Assembly: GCA_012512335.1 (NCBI GenBank)
Contig: JAAZEK010000356.1
Coordinates: 1 to 23,654 of the forward strand
Source: Clostridiales bacterium
Lineage (GTDB): Bacteria; Bacillota; Clostridia; Caldicoprobacterales; DTU083
Direction: 5' to 3'
Length of the DNA: 23,654 bases
The notes below the pieces were generated by a model. It saw only the letters and a program-made list of their open reading frames with translations. It was not told where the DNA came from and ran no database searches. Made by a program: the position numbers and the translations under genes. Shown piece after piece: positions 23,645-23,654 of the stretch. Each line of letters starts with the position of its first letter. The stretch's first letter is position 1.

Positions 23645-23654
23645 ATGGCAAAGA
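23645..23654 (+). CDS. rpmB: 50S ribosomal protein L28 (only first three codons in window)
   Basis: Only ATG GCA AAG A is present (Met-Ala-Lys), so identity rests on context. AAGGAGGTG lies 7-8 nt upstream, a strong promoter precedes it, and in Firmicutes rpmB is regularly divergent from the yloU-yloV pair. L28 proteins in this group commonly start MA(K/R). The call is an inference from gene order. Confidence 0.7.

Noticed and set aside
1..23654. Search for CRISPR arrays, insertion sequences, toxin-antitoxin or defence genes, tRNA and rRNA
   Set aside because: No regularly spaced repeats with spacers, transposase-like frames, defence domains or RNA gene signatures were seen; the window is conserved core chromosome.

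Overview
This is a 23.65 kb stretch of AT-rich core chromosome from a spore-forming Firmicute, most likely class Clostridia. The evidence is the gene content and order (smc, rnc, fab genes, plsX, fapR, rpmF, yceD, ackA, pta, tmcAL, ylbJ, coaD, rsmD, recG, fakA, asp23, rpmB), strong GGAGG ribosome-binding sites, frequent TTG starts, a sporulation-type YlbJ, and clostridial-style FapR and Rex sites. I cannot name the genus. There are no mobile elements, CRISPR arrays, tRNA/rRNA genes or defence islands.

Layout, left to right. (1) 1-3709, minus strand: rnc followed by smc, which is cut by the window edge. (2) 3710-4362: a gene-poor gap with AT-rich direct repeats, a long imperfect inverted repeat and a strong bidirectional terminator-like hairpin. 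(3) 4363-10456, minus strand: the lipid operon fapR-plsX-fabH-fabD-fabG-acpP-fabF. It has its own promoter at 10543-10571 with a FapR-type operator at 10522-10538. No enoyl-ACP reductase gene lies in it. (4) 10649-11392, minus strand: yceD-rpmF, with a perfect consensus promoter (TTGACA, 17 bp, TATAAT) and a terminator after rpmF. (5) 11479-13688, minus strand: pta-ackA (acetyl-CoA to acetate plus ATP), preceded by a near-consensus Rex redox operator. (6) 13952-15193, plus strand: tmcAL, a tRNA-Met acetylation enzyme that uses acetate, divergent from pta-ackA. (7) A patatin-like hydrolase (minus) divergent from ylbJ (plus). (8) 17377-18882, minus strand: rsmD-coaD-coiled-coil protein, with a good promoter at 18930-18958. 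(9) 18976-23363, minus strand: asp23-fakA-recG. (10) The first bases of rpmB (plus) with a clear promoter.

The genes fall into three working groups. The first is fatty acid and phospholipid initiation: FabH, FabD, AcpP, FabG and FabF make acyl-ACP, PlsX converts it to acyl-phosphate, FapR senses malonyl-CoA, FakA feeds exogenous fatty acids to the same acyl-phosphate pool, and CoaD makes the CoA precursor. The second is acetate energy metabolism: Pta and AckA, with TmcAL as a possible acetate consumer. The third is RNA, ribosome and DNA housekeeping: RNase III, RsmD, L32, L28, SMC and RecG. The most interesting signals are regulatory and structural: the Rex site, the FapR site with an overlapping alternative hairpin, the inverted repeat upstream of rnc, and a bidirectional terminator built into the 3' ends of two convergent genes.
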